Source: Tatumella morbirosei (GTDB taxonomy: Bacteria > Pseudomonadota > Gammaproteobacteria > Enterobacterales > Enterobacteriaceae). From it: a stretch of 64,000 nucleotides of DNA. This document shows, one piece after another, positions 8,547-17,373 of the stretch. Made by a program: the position numbers and the translations under genes. Every line of letters begins with the position of its first letter. Positions within the stretch are counted from its first letter, which is position 1. The notes under the pieces were generated by a model, which saw only the letters and a program-made list of their open reading frames with translations, was not told where the DNA came from and ran no database searches. The stretch is taken from the NCBI RefSeq assembly GCF_000757425.2, contig NZ_JPKR02000003.1, positions 620,001 to 684,000 of the forward strand, written 5' to 3'.

Positions 8547-10760
8547 TCATACCGTAGGGAGCTGATTTTGTGCAACCGAATCCTGCTCTCCGAACTGCTG
8601 CTCAAATGCAGTACTGATGGCGGCTAACGCTTCACCGGCTTTCGGGCCACTGGTAGTAAATTTCAGCCGGTGCCCCTGTTTTGCGCCGAGGGCAATCACC
8701 TTCATCATACTGCGACCGCTCACCGGGGCTGTCGGCCGGTCAAGATTTTCAATCAGAATATCTTCGGGCCACTGGCGGATCAGCCTGACCAGTTCTGCCG
8801 CCGGGCGAGCATGCAGTCCGTGACTGTTTGCCAGAACAAAAATGGCGCTTTCTTCTCCCCGGGTCTCCATAAATACCGGAGCAGGTTCAGCAGACGATTG
8901 CCTCTGCAGAATATTCAACACCTGCTGCTCGTCGCTGACTGTCGTTAAGGCCTGGCCGACACTGTCGTCCCCCAGTAAACGGGCAAGATTGCGCAATATT
9001 TCCAGGTGTTCGTTATTTTTTGCAGCAATGGCAATAATCAGACGGGCAGTATTGCCTTCGCCCCAGTCCACGCCTTGTGGGCAGGCCAGAATACGCATCC
9101 CAGTATTTATCACCTGATCCCGGCTTTCCGGTGTCCCATGGGGTACCGCAATACCGTTCCCCAGGTAGGTACTGGTTATCGCTTCACGCGCCCGAATACC
9201 CTGCAGATAGCCGTTGCCGGTCAGCCCACTCTGTTGCAGGGTAGCGGCCAGTTCGGTCAGTACCTGATCTTTACTCAGGGCCCGGCGGTCAAGGCGAATC
9301 ATCTCGCGGGTCAGTGTGATAGCCGATCCGGAGTGTGATGATGAGTCGGTTGGCATCCCGGAGGTTTCGGGCAGACTGCGGCGTGACTGCCAGATTTTAA
9401 GCATTCCCAGCATCACCGCGCCGACTAACGACCCGGCCAGAATACAGGCCACCCAGACCAGGGGTTTACTGACCAGTGGCAGAATAAGAAAGCCCCCATG
9501 CGGTGCCGGCACCTGGATATGCATGCTGTAACTGAGCACGGCAGATATCGATGAGGCAATCATCATCAGCGGAATCACTCTTACCGGATCTTTTGCCGCA
9601 AAAGGAATCGCGCCTTCGGTAATATGAGTACAGCCTAAAATATAATTCACCAGTCCCGCCGCCCGCTCTTCCGCGGTGAATCCTTTAGGAAACAGCGTGG
9701 TGGAAAAGGCAATGACCAGTGGCGGTGTAATACAGGCTGCGGAAACACCCGCCATAAAGTAATCATTCCCCTGGGCCAGCAATAACGTTCCGGTGACATA
9801 AGCCGCTTTATTCACCGGCCCGCCAAAGTCAAATGAACACATCGCCCCCACGACAATGCCTAACAGCACCGGACTGGCCTGCTGCAGAGAACTTAGCCAC
9901 AGCATCATGCCGTTATTGATGGCCGCCACCGGTTGCCCCAGCAAGACCATCAGTACGCCTGTCACCAGTACCCCGGACAACGGCAGCAGAAAAATCGATT
10001 TCAGGCCTTCATATTGCCGTGGCAGCCTCCGCAACAAGTGTTTCATCCACAACATAAAATACCCGGCAAAGAAACCCGCGATAATCCCGCCAAGGAAGCC
10101 TGCCCCGGTGGCATTGGCCAGTAACCCACCGACAAAACCCGCCACCATTCCAGGGCGTCCGGCCACCGAAAAAGCAATAAAGGCGGTAAATACCGGCACC
10201 ATAATGGCAAATGCCTGCTGTCCAACCTTCATCAGTGTGGCGGCTATCGGGTTATAATCAGCCGCTGTCGGGTCGGCGGAATATATCCCCCACAAAAATG
10301 ACAGAGCTATCAATATGCCGCCGGATACCACAAAAGGCAGCATATTAGAGACACCACTCATCAGGTGTTTATAGATCTGTCGGCCCACGGACTCCTGAGT
10401 ATCTTTGCCAGCAGCAGGCTGTTCTCCTCTGCCAGCCGCCGGTTGGCGGATAATCCCTTCACCCTTGATCACCCGTTGAATTAACTCAGCCGCCTGGTGT
10501 ATCCCCTGTTTCACTGGTACTTCAATCACCGGCAGGCCATCAAACCGGCCAGGATTCACATCTTTGTCTGCGGCAATAATTACCCCGTAAATGTCGCTTA
10601 AATCCTCCACCGTGATTGCATTCTCTACTCCGGATGCACCGTTGGTTTCTATCTTAATCGGTACACCTGCCTTTTCGGCTGCCATTCTCAGCGCTTCTTC
10701 CGCCATGAAGGTATGGGCAACCCCTGTTGGGCAGCCCGTCACCGCAATGACTTTTTTCAT
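8547..10760 (-). CDS. Fused fructose-family PTS permease: EIIB-EIIC-EIIA-HPr in one chain
   Basis: Imports and phosphorylates a ketose at C1 using phosphoenolpyruvate-derived phosphate. Domains in order: EIIB (1-105) with phospho-cysteine Cys10 in TGCPTGVAHTFMA; EIIC membrane domain (about 130-455) with GGxxxKAAY-like loop GGPVNKAAYVTG; EIIA type 2 (about 485-630) with His541 in AVPHG; and a C-terminal HPr-like domain (about 640-725) with His650 in HGLHARPA. A chain with its own HPr bypasses the general HPr, as FPr does in the fructose system, but there the domains sit on two proteins. The neighbouring kinase and LacD aldolase point to D-tagatose as substrate (inference). Confidence 0.92.
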   Translation of the reverse strand: MKKVIAVTGCPTGVAHTFMAEEALRMAAEKAGVPIKIETNGASGVENAITVEDLSDIYGVIIAADKDVNPGRFDGLPVIEVPVKQGIHQAAELIQRVIKGEGIIRQPAAGRGEQPAAGKDTQESVGRQIYKHLMSGVSNMLPFVVSGGILIALSFLWGIYSADPTAADYNPIAATLMKVGQQAFAIMVPVFTAFIAFSVAGRPGMVAGFVGGLLANATGAGFLGGIIAGFFAGYFMLWMKHLLRRLPRQYEGLKSIFLLPLSGVLVTGVLMVLLGQPVAAINNGMMLWLSSLQQASPVLLGIVVGAMCSFDFGGPVNKAAYVTGTLLLAQGNDYFMAGVSAACITPPLVIAFSTTLFPKGFTAEERAAGLVNYILGCTHITEGAIPFAAKDPVRVIPLMMIASSISAVLSYSMHIQVPAPHGGFLILPLVSKPLVWVACILAGSLVGAVMLGMLKIWQSRRSLPETSGMPTDSSSHSGSAITLTREMIRLDRRALSKDQVLTELAATLQQSGLTGNGYLQGIRAREAITSTYLGNGIAVPHGTPESRDQVINTGMRILACPQGVDWGEGNTARLIIAIAAKNNEHLEILRNLARLLGDDSVGQALTTVSDEQQVLNILQRQSSAEPAPVFMETRGEESAIFVLANSHGLHARPAAELVRLIRQWPEDILIENLDRPTAPVSGRSMMKVIALGAKQGHRLKFTTSGPKAGEALAAISTAFEQQFGEQDSVAQNQLPTV

Positions 10761-10772
10761 TTTTGGCCTCTG

Positions 10773-11687
10773 TTATAATCTGCGGGTCTCTGTCTGCCCG
10801 AGTAACTGGTGAATGCCCGATAACGTTCCTAATCCTGCAGAACCGGCAACATCGGCTCCGGTCGCGCTGGCCAACCGCAGAGCTTCTGTGACTTCCCTGC
10901 CTTCCGTCCAGACACTCAGGAATGCCCCGAGCGCTGCGTCTCCTGCACAGGCAGAACTGATAAGCTCAACAGAAGGTGCCGTACAGAACCACAGCGCCCC
11001 GCCGTTTGAAAAATACATTCCCCGACTCCCGAGGGTGAGTAACACATTACGCGCGCCGGCATCATGCAGTACGGACATCGCCCGACGAATCTGCGCTTCA
11101 TTACCGGCCGGTAAGCCAAAGATTTCCTCCAGTTCCTCGTCATTGGGTTTAATCAGTAACGGACGCTGGCTGAGCAACTGCTTAAGTGACCGATGGCTGA
11201 TATCCAGAATCACCTCGCACTGCTTTGCGTGACAGAGTTCAATAATTTGCCGGTAAAAATCACTGTCAATGCCGGGCGGAAGACTGCCACTGACCACCAG
11301 AGCGTCTCCGGCAGTCAGCGCTTCCAGCCGGTGAAGCACCTGTTGGCAACATTGCTGGTCGACTTTATTACCCGGATTAACCAGTTTGTATTCCTGGCAA
11401 CCATCATTGATAAACACATTGATACGCGTGGGGTTATTCACCCAGACCGGGGAGACACTGAGCTGGCGGGCAGTAAGTTCTTCCACAATATATTGCCCGG
11501 TAAATCCGCCAAATATCCCCAGGATATGGACCGGTTTATTGAAGTGATGAAGTACCAGTGCAACATTCACCCCTTTGCCATTCGGGCAGTAATCAGTGCG
11601 GTGAGTGCGGTTGACTACTCCCGGGTGAATCTCAGCACAGGTAATATTCATATCGATTGCAGTATTTAACGTCAGTGTATAAATCAC
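10773..11687 (-). CDS. 1-phosphofructokinase/tagatose-phosphate kinase (PfkB family, FruK/LacC/TagK branch)
   Basis: Phosphorylates a ketose 1-phosphate (or tagatose 6-phosphate) to the 1,6-bisphosphate. The FruK/LacC branch is shown by the start IYTLTLNTAIDM, GGKG-like PNGKGVNVA, GDALVVSGSLPPG and the ATP/anion-hole motif CAGDAALGAF. The GTG at 11687 is chosen because the family starts there and AAGGCAGGA precedes it; the extra 27 codons upstream have no homologous look. The gene ends 12 bases before the PTS start, so the two are one transcript. In context it would convert tagatose 1-phosphate to the substrate of the LacD aldolase. Confidence 0.85.
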   Translation of the reverse strand: MIYTLTLNTAIDMNITCAEIHPGVVNRTHRTDYCPNGKGVNVALVLHHFNKPVHILGIFGGFTGQYIVEELTARQLSVSPVWVNNPTRINVFINDGCQEYKLVNPGNKVDQQCCQQVLHRLEALTAGDALVVSGSLPPGIDSDFYRQIIELCHAKQCEVILDISHRSLKQLLSQRPLLIKPNDEELEEIFGLPAGNEAQIRRAMSVLHDAGARNVLLTLGSRGMYFSNGGALWFCTAPSVELISSACAGDAALGAFLSVWTEGREVTEALRLASATGADVAGSAGLGTLSGIHQLLGQTETRRL

Positions 11688-12202
11688 GATGTCCTGCCTT
11701 GTTGTCTCCTGTCTCGTAGAGGCCGGATAAACTGAGCAGGCTGCTGCCCGGTTCTCCTGACCACCCACGTTCCCATTGCCTTCGCCAGCCGGAGAGTCAC
11801 CTCCTGACTTTCCCGGTTATAAATTTAAAAATGAAAGCAAAAATCATTTAATCTTCATTTTGTAAGAAATGTATCAGCAGTTACCCGACTAAAACGTGAC
11901 CGGTGACACGATTTTGCGCATTAACTTTCAAACTGAAAGTTAAATAGTGGATACTTTCATTTTCACAGGGCGGCTTGCAGAATAGTCATCACCCTCTGAT
12001 AACGTGATAATTCGCAAATAAATCTAACAATCATAGTGATATAGTCGATAGCGTTCAGAGGTTCTGGCATACATATTTTGTAAAACTGACAACAACTGTG
12101 ACGGATAACTTTCAGGTTTACGGATATCTTTTCGACTTTCTTTCATTTGGAAAAAGTCAACGTTATAGTGACTCTCTCGATAAGCATAGGAACGGGGGAG
12201 CT
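11688..12202. promoter_or_regulatory. Divergent control region of the tagatose-type cluster with TTTCA operators
   Basis: Between the divergent kinase/PTS/aldolase genes and the DeoR gene. A perfect 10-base inverted repeat, TTAACTTTCA (11921-11930) and TGAAAGTTAA (11934-11943), is separated by three bases. More half-sites follow: ACTTTCATTTTCA at 11953-11965, AATGAAAGC at 11830-11838 and CTTTCTTTCATTT at 12136-12148. Repeated TTTC units are typical of AgaR/DeoR-family operators, so these are likely binding sites of the adjacent regulator. Confidence 0.55.
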
Positions 12203-13030
12203 GTGCCCAGGAAATCATCGAATCTGTTGAAACGCAGGCTAAAAATTGCCGAACTGGTTGGCGAACAAGGTGAGATTAAAGTGGAAGATCTCTCTGCTCT
12301 GCTTGGCGTATCCGGAGTCACTATCCGGGGTGACCTCAGCTATCTGGAGCAACAAGGTTATCTGAAGCGATCATTTGGCGGAGCGATCGCGACTCCGGCT
12401 TACCACTCCCTGTCCGACCCCGATGAGAGTCCTTTGCCGGTGACCGGGAAAACGCTGACACTCGCGCAGCAGCTGGAAATTGCCCGTCATTGCGCCAGGA
12501 CGATCAGCCCGTTTCAGACCGTTTTCCTGGGAGAAGGGAATGTTATCCGGCGGGTGATTCCCTTTCTGAGTGAATTCAACGGGCTGAGACTGATAGTGAA
12601 TGATCTGCACCACGCATTGCTGGCCGAACAATATATTGAGGGTGAAATCATTGTGGCCGGCGATGAGTTAATGGCACCGCTGTCGTTACTGGCGGGCAAC
12701 TCACTGGAGGAGTGTCTGAGCAGATACTCCGTGGATCACTTTATTTTTGAGGCCGGTATTCGCGAATCTGACGGAGGGCTAATGGTGAGTCAGCCTTTAT
12801 TATCCGGGTTTTACCAGGCAGGTCTTAATTCTGCACAGCAAAGTACAGTGATTATTACCGGTCAACCGGCACGGTCAGACACCCCCTCCACGGCAGGTTA
12901 TTTAGCCCAGGCCAGCCGTCTGGTGACCAGTCGATTTATACAGCAGCACTATCAGCCGCAGTTATCAGAGGCCGGATTCAGCATCCAGTACAGTAATAAC
13001 GAATGCTTTAGCTGGTCAGCCACCCCTTAA
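12203..13030 (+). CDS. DeoR-family sugar-phosphate-responsive repressor
   Basis: DNA-binding regulator with an N-terminal DeoR helix-turn-helix (RRLKIAELVGEQGEIKVEDLSALLGVSGVTIRGDLSYLEQQGYLKRSFGGA pattern, residues about 10-60) and a C-terminal DeoRC sugar-phosphate sensor domain. The GTG at 12203 gives 275 residues, the normal family length, and is preceded by GGGGGAG; the open frame extends 35 codons further upstream without homologous look. It lies divergent to the PTS cluster and 21 bases before the second kinase. It probably represses the cluster through the TTTCA sites at 11826-12148 and responds to a phosphorylated ketose. Confidence 0.85.
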   Translation: MPRKSSNLLKRRLKIAELVGEQGEIKVEDLSALLGVSGVTIRGDLSYLEQQGYLKRSFGGAIATPAYHSLSDPDESPLPVTGKTLTLAQQLEIARHCARTISPFQTVFLGEGNVIRRVIPFLSEFNGLRLIVNDLHHALLAEQYIEGEIIVAGDELMAPLSLLAGNSLEECLSRYSVDHFIFEAGIRESDGGLMVSQPLLSGFYQAGLNSAQQSTVIITGQPARSDTPSTAGYLAQASRLVTSRFIQQHYQPQLSEAGFSIQYSNNECFSWSATP

Positions 13031-13051
13031 GCGGGATAACAAGGAGCCATA

Positions 13052-14005
13052 ATGTCAGTGAATATTTGCACCATGGGTGAACTGCTGGTTGAGTTCCTGT
13101 CGAAAAACCCTAATCAGGGGTTCAGCGAAGCAGGAGAATTTCTGGGCCCTTATCCCAGCGGCGCACCAGCCATTTTCGCGGCGCAGGTCGCCAGGCTCGG
13201 GTTCGGTTCGACGTTGTTTGGCTGTGTGGGTAATGATGATTTTGGCCGGATGAATATTGCAAGGCTGCAACGTGAAGGGGTGAATACCGCGGGCATTTCT
13301 GTGGCCAGACAGGCACCGACCGGCACAGCCTTCGTCAGTTACCGGACGCAAACTGAACGCGACTTTATTTTCAATATTCCTGACAGTGCCTGTGGGTGTT
13401 TTAATGCACGGCTGATTGATGTCACACTGCTCAGCCAGTGCAACCATTTTCATATCATGGGCTCGTCGCTGTTTTCATTTCGCATGATTGAGGCGATGCA
13501 CAAGGTCATCGAAATCGTTAAGCAAAACAACGGCACGGTGTCGTTTGACCCCAATATTCGTAAAGAGATGCTCAATATTCCGGAGATGGAGCAAGCCTTT
13601 GACTTCATTCTGGAATATACCGATATTTTCCTGCCCAGCGAGAGTGAAGTTGCCCATTTTTCCAGCAGAAAACATCAGAGTGAATCTTCGGTTATTCAGG
13701 AACTGCTGAATAACGGTATTGCTCATGTGGTGGTTAAACGAGGTCCACAAGGAGCCAGCCATTATCAGATGACGGCGGGCAGTCTGAATGAATTACATGT
13801 CAAAGGCTCCGGCTGTGAAGTGATTGATCCTACCGGTGCGGGTGACTGTTTTGGCGCAACTTTTGTCAGCCTGTTACTGGCGGGATATCCCATCCGTCAG
13901 GCACTTGAGTTCGCTAATACCAGCGGGGCTATTGCTGTTTCCAACAAAGGTCCGATGGAAGGACTGTCTTCCCTCGCTCAGCTAACACAATTGGTTGCTG
14001 TTTAG
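13052..14005 (+). CDS. PfkB-family sugar kinase, tagatose/ketohexose kinase-like
   Basis: Ribokinase-fold kinase of 317 residues. Visible are the substrate-binding GELLVEFL start, GGAPAN-like PSGAPAIFAAQVARLG, and the catalytic DPTGAGDCFGA near residue 260. It follows the DeoR gene by 21 bases with AAGGAG before the ATG, so the two form one transcript. In the tagatose scheme it could phosphorylate a free hexose (tagatose or fructose) entering by another route, complementing the PTS/1-phosphokinase path on the other strand. Substrate is inferred from context only. Confidence 0.8.
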   Translation: MSVNICTMGELLVEFLSKNPNQGFSEAGEFLGPYPSGAPAIFAAQVARLGFGSTLFGCVGNDDFGRMNIARLQREGVNTAGISVARQAPTGTAFVSYRTQTERDFIFNIPDSACGCFNARLIDVTLLSQCNHFHIMGSSLFSFRMIEAMHKVIEIVKQNNGTVSFDPNIRKEMLNIPEMEQAFDFILEYTDIFLPSESEVAHFSSRKHQSESSVIQELLNNGIAHVVVKRGPQGASHYQMTAGSLNELHVKGSGCEVIDPTGAGDCFGATFVSLLLAGYPIRQALEFANTSGAIAVSNKGPMEGLSSLAQLTQLVAV

Positions 14006-14077
14006 CGCTTAACAGCCGCTTCCCTGCGATAGGACCTGCCCTGTCTGCCATCTAACTCTCCACCTCTGGCCACACAA

Positions 14078-14145
14078 ATCAACTTTTTGTTGATCTTATA
14101 AGCTCATGATTCTATATTTAACCATTAAATCAACAAAATGTTGAT
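14078..14145. promoter_or_regulatory. Two identical palindromic operators ATCAAC-N5-GTTGAT
   Basis: ATCAACTTTTTGTTGAT (14078-14094) and ATCAACAAAATGTTGAT (14129-14145) share both arms exactly and differ only in an A/T-only five-base centre. They lie 51 bases apart, about five helix turns, and 62 bases before the YheO-type regulator gene. Likely a binding-site pair for that regulator or another dimeric protein (inference). Confidence 0.6.
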
Positions 14146-14206
14146 TTAACATCGGGCGTATCCTTTCCTGGCGCCGTTTTCCCCATTTTTTGCAAGGTTT
14201 TTCGCC

Positions 14207-14899
14207 ATGTCTGAACCATCATCCACCGAAGTTAACGATCATTTTTTAATGATGTTAGCTGCCGCCGTCAGGGTGATTGGAAGCGTGGTTTCCCGCAATG
14301 CGGAAGTGGTGCTGCACGACTTAAGGCAACCAGAATATTCCATAGTTGAGATAGTCAACTCACAGGTAACCGGCCGGAAGCAGGGAGATCCGATTCTGGC
14401 AGGTCTGCGCACTGACCAGGCATTTATCCAGGCCATGGAAAACAGCAGTGAAAAGGTCTCTCTGATACTGGACTACACCACATACAGTCGTGACGGCAAA
14501 CCACTTCGTAGCAGTAGCGCCATTTACCGCGATCACACCGGCTGCCCTTTTGCCGCGTTGTGCATCAATGTAGATCAGGCAGGAGTAGATAATGCCTTAC
14601 AGATCCTCTCTGCTCTGGGCAACCTGTCTGTGCCAGCAACACAGCCTGCTATACCCGCTGAACCTGCTCCGGAAAATATGGAACAGATGATGCGTGAAAT
14701 TATTGCTTCTGCCACCGCGCAGAGCCCTGGTCACAGTCGCTCTGCCGGCAAACAAGCCAATCTCCTCGCTGTCAGTGCAATGCAGCAGAAAGGATTATTT
14801 ATGATGAAAGGCGGTGTAGAGAAAGCCGCCGCAGCCCTCGGCGTCACCCGCTATACCATTTATAACTATCTGGATGCCCTGAAATCGCAGGACTCCTGA
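14207..14899 (+). CDS. YheO/DauR-type transcriptional regulator (PAS-like plus C-terminal HTH)
   Basis: A 230-residue protein with an N-terminal PAS-like YheO domain (about 12-125; VLHDLRQPEYSIVEIVN) and a C-terminal helix-turn-helix (VEKAAAALGVTRYTIYNYLDAL, near 203-225). DauR, the characterised relative, controls D-amino acid catabolism. It sits about 100 bases before a serine/threonine dehydratase gene and AlaX, all on the same strand, so an amino acid or its hydroxylated form is a plausible signal. Two identical palindromes upstream suggest autoregulation. Confidence 0.85.
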   Translation: MSEPSSTEVNDHFLMMLAAAVRVIGSVVSRNAEVVLHDLRQPEYSIVEIVNSQVTGRKQGDPILAGLRTDQAFIQAMENSSEKVSLILDYTTYSRDGKPLRSSSAIYRDHTGCPFAALCINVDQAGVDNALQILSALGNLSVPATQPAIPAEPAPENMEQMMREIIASATAQSPGHSRSAGKQANLLAVSAMQQKGLFMMKGGVEKAAAALGVTRYTIYNYLDALKSQDS

Positions 14900-14996
14900 C
14901 TGTCACCGCCGCAAGGTGGCTCAAACCCCGTGTCATTGTTCACTGTTCAGCCGGTGATAAATCACTACACACGGAAACACCGATGGAGCAGACCCA

Positions 14997-15905
14997 ATGT
15001 TAAGTATCAAAACCCCTCTGACTGAATCGCTGCCGTTAGGCCAGAGCAACAACGCCAGAGTCTGGCTTAAAATGGAAGCCCTGCAGCCTTGTGGCTCTTT
15101 CAAATTACGCGGCGTAGGCCACGCCTGCGAAATCTATTATTCACGTGGTGCCCAGCGTTTTATCTCCTCATCCGGAGGGAACGCGGGGCTGGCGGTCGCC
15201 TATGCCGGCCGCAGGCTGGGGGTTCCGGTAGTGGTATTTGTACCTGAGACTACCTCTCAGCGGGCCAGAGATCTGCTGGCACTGGAAGGTGCCGACGTGC
15301 GTGTCTCGGGCAGTAGCTGGGCAGAAGCCAATCAGGCTGCACTGGCGCTGAAAGGTCTAAATGATGCATTTATTCACCCATTCGATGACCCTTTACTGTG
15401 GGAAGGCCACGCCACAATGATTGATGAAGTGGTCGCTGACGGTGTTATTCCGGATGCGGTGGTGTTATCGGTTGGCGGTGGCGGCCTGCTGTCCGGGGTC
15501 GATGCCGGCCTGACACGTAACGGACTGGCTGAAGTCCCAATCTATGCCGCAGAAACCGCCGGTATGGCTTCTTACCAGGCAGCCTTACAGGCGGGTAAAC
15601 CGGTCAGACTGCCGGTCCTGTCCGGGGTTGCTACCTCTCTGGGAGCCCGTCAGGTGTGTGATCATGCCTGGCAAATCAGCCGACAACGACCGGTGCTCCC
15701 CTGTATTGTCAGCGATCGCCAGGCAGTGGATGCCTGCCTGACCTTTGCCGATGATCATCGGGTGGTGACTGAACCGGCCTGTGGCGCCGCTCTGGCGGTA
15801 CTTTATTCGCAACAGCTGCGCTCAGCCGGATTAAATAATATTTTACTGGTGGTCTGCGGTGGTGCCACCGCAACCCTCTCTTCCCTGCAGGAATTTCGCG
15901 AATAA
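14997..15905 (+). CDS. PLP-dependent serine/threonine dehydratase (fold type II)
   Basis: Deaminates L-serine or L-threonine to a 2-oxoacid and ammonia. In 302 residues it shows the PLP-lysine motif GSFKLRG (about residues 32-38), the substrate loop SSSGGNAG, the phosphate-binding VGGGGLLSG and the C-terminal CGGATATL. No ACT regulatory domain is present, so it is like catabolic or SDS-type dehydratases and not the biosynthetic IlvA. It is placed between a YheO-type regulator and an AlaX editing protein, which fits a serine-clearing role (inference). Confidence 0.85.
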   Translation: MLSIKTPLTESLPLGQSNNARVWLKMEALQPCGSFKLRGVGHACEIYYSRGAQRFISSSGGNAGLAVAYAGRRLGVPVVVFVPETTSQRARDLLALEGADVRVSGSSWAEANQAALALKGLNDAFIHPFDDPLLWEGHATMIDEVVADGVIPDAVVLSVGGGGLLSGVDAGLTRNGLAEVPIYAAETAGMASYQAALQAGKPVRLPVLSGVATSLGARQVCDHAWQISRQRPVLPCIVSDRQAVDACLTFADDHRVVTEPACGAALAVLYSQQLRSAGLNNILLVVCGGATATLSSLQEFRE

Positions 15906-15961
15906 TTTCGTAGGACTGCGCTATATCCACGGCAGAGATGCCATTAACCAGGACATTTCCT

Positions 15962-16597
15962 GTGACCATACTTTATTTTTTTCAAAGCGATTCACTCAGC
16001 CTGACAACAGAGGTACTCAGTTGTTCCGCGCTGCCGGACGGACAGTTCAGGGTTGTTCTGGCGGCAACGCTTTTTCATCCACAGGGCGGAGGCCAGCCTT
16101 CCGATCAGGGCTGTGTAGGGGGAGCCAAGCTGGTTAAGGCGATGTCAGAGAACGGAGAAGTGATACACATTACTGACCGGGCGGTCCCTGCTGGGCCAGT
16201 CATCCTGACGGTAAACAGTGCGGTGCGGCAGCTAAACACCCGCTACCACTCTGCCGGACACCTGATAGCTTATGCGGGTGAACAATCCGGTTGGCAGGCA
16301 GTGAAAGGTAATCACCGGCCGGGTGAAGGTCGGATTGTTTTCATTGCCGGTAACAATGCACAGCCTGTTACCGCCGAAGAGATTAGCCAACGGGTGGCAG
16401 ACATGGTCGCCGCTGATTTACCGCGACGAACTTCTGAATACCAGGGACGACGGCAGGTAAGCTGGGGCGACCTTCCGGCCACAGCATGCGGCGGCACGCA
16501 TGTTGCCTCTACCGGCACCACCGGTGAGGTGGTGATCACTAAAGTAAAACAGAAAAAGGGTGAACTCTCGGTCAGTTATCAACTGTCAGTTGTCTGA
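15962..16597 (+). CDS. Alanyl-tRNA editing protein AlaX
   Basis: Free-standing editing domain related to the AlaRS C-terminal half; it deacylates Ser-tRNA(Ala) or Gly-tRNA(Ala). It has the signatures LFHPQGGGQPSDQG, the zinc-binding HSAGH and CGGTH, in 211 residues. The GTG at 15962 is chosen because AGGA lies eight bases upstream; the ATG at 15938 has a poorer site. It follows the dehydratase by 56 bases. A pair that removes free serine and proofreads serine mischarged on tRNA(Ala) makes functional sense. Confidence 0.85.
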   Translation: MTILYFFQSDSLSLTTEVLSCSALPDGQFRVVLAATLFHPQGGGQPSDQGCVGGAKLVKAMSENGEVIHITDRAVPAGPVILTVNSAVRQLNTRYHSAGHLIAYAGEQSGWQAVKGNHRPGEGRIVFIAGNNAQPVTAEEISQRVADMVAADLPRRTSEYQGRRQVSWGDLPATACGGTHVASTGTTGEVVITKVKQKKGELSVSYQLSVV

Positions 16598-16648
16598 ACA
16601 GACCGGCAGCGCCGTGACAAGAGGGTTGTCACGGCACCATGGTTCACC

Positions 16649-17269
16649 TCACACCTGACTCAGTGCTGTTTCCAGCTCATCCCGGGTCATTCGCACACAA
16701 TAGGCAGGTGTACCGCGTTCAAAGCGCCTTCCTTCTGCCAGTCCTCCGGCATCCACCGTATCGAAGCCAAAGGTCTGGTAAAGTTCGGCGGCAATACGTT
16801 TGCCTTCGACATTATCTCCTGCCAACGGCAAGGCACGCCGCCCTTCGTTTCCTTCCGGCAAGCCATCAGTTTCAAGTTCCGTCATCGGAATAGCATTAAA
16901 GGCTTTGGTAATAATCGCCCCCGGTAATTGCTCTGCCAGCCACTGGCTGGTAGAGATCTGCCCCGCCTCCAGTGCCGCAACTTGTCCGTCACGTTCAGGA
17001 TAATAGTTCACTGCATCTAATAGCTGTTTGCCCACCAGTTGATCCGCCGGTAACCTTCCCACGGCATTGAGTGGTACGGCCACTATCACAAACTCACCGA
17101 ATTTTATCGCCTCGCTCACGGTCCCCGTTTCACATCCTGTCATCGCCCGCAGGCTAAACAGTGTCTCTGGTCCGCGTGAGTTACTTATCATTACCTGATG
17201 TCCGGCCTCAATAGCCAGTTTCGCTATGGTCCGTCCAACATAGCCTGCACCAATAATTCCCAGTTTCAT
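16649..17269 (-). CDS. NAD(P)-binding F420-oxidoreductase-like protein
   Basis: A 206-residue Rossmann protein (GIIGAGYVGRTIAKLAIEAGHQV at the N-terminus, SNSRGPETL after beta-2) of the NADP-dependent coenzyme F420 reductase-like family. Enteric bacteria lack F420, so such proteins are taken to be NADP-dependent dehydrogenases of unknown substrate. The start has GGAGATTACG before ATG. It is divergent to the LysR gene at 17374, with 104 bases between, and is the likely target of that regulator. Confidence 0.75.
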   Translation of the reverse strand: MKLGIIGAGYVGRTIAKLAIEAGHQVMISNSRGPETLFSLRAMTGCETGTVSEAIKFGEFVIVAVPLNAVGRLPADQLVGKQLLDAVNYYPERDGQVAALEAGQISTSQWLAEQLPGAIITKAFNAIPMTELETDGLPEGNEGRRALPLAGDNVEGKRIAAELYQTFGFDTVDAGGLAEGRRFERGTPAYCVRMTRDELETALSQV

Positions 17270-17373
17270 CGTAATCTCCTGAACATGTTAATCGACGGGC
17301 TCAATGTATTTAAATGCAATAACGAGATAAACACTGATATAACACTGTGATAAACAACAATCAGGAGTGAATC

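Noticed and set aside
14078..14094. First ATCAAC palindrome as terminator of the PfkB kinase gene
   Set aside because: AT-rich weak stem with no T-run after it, and an identical second copy 51 bases on; an operator pair explains it better.
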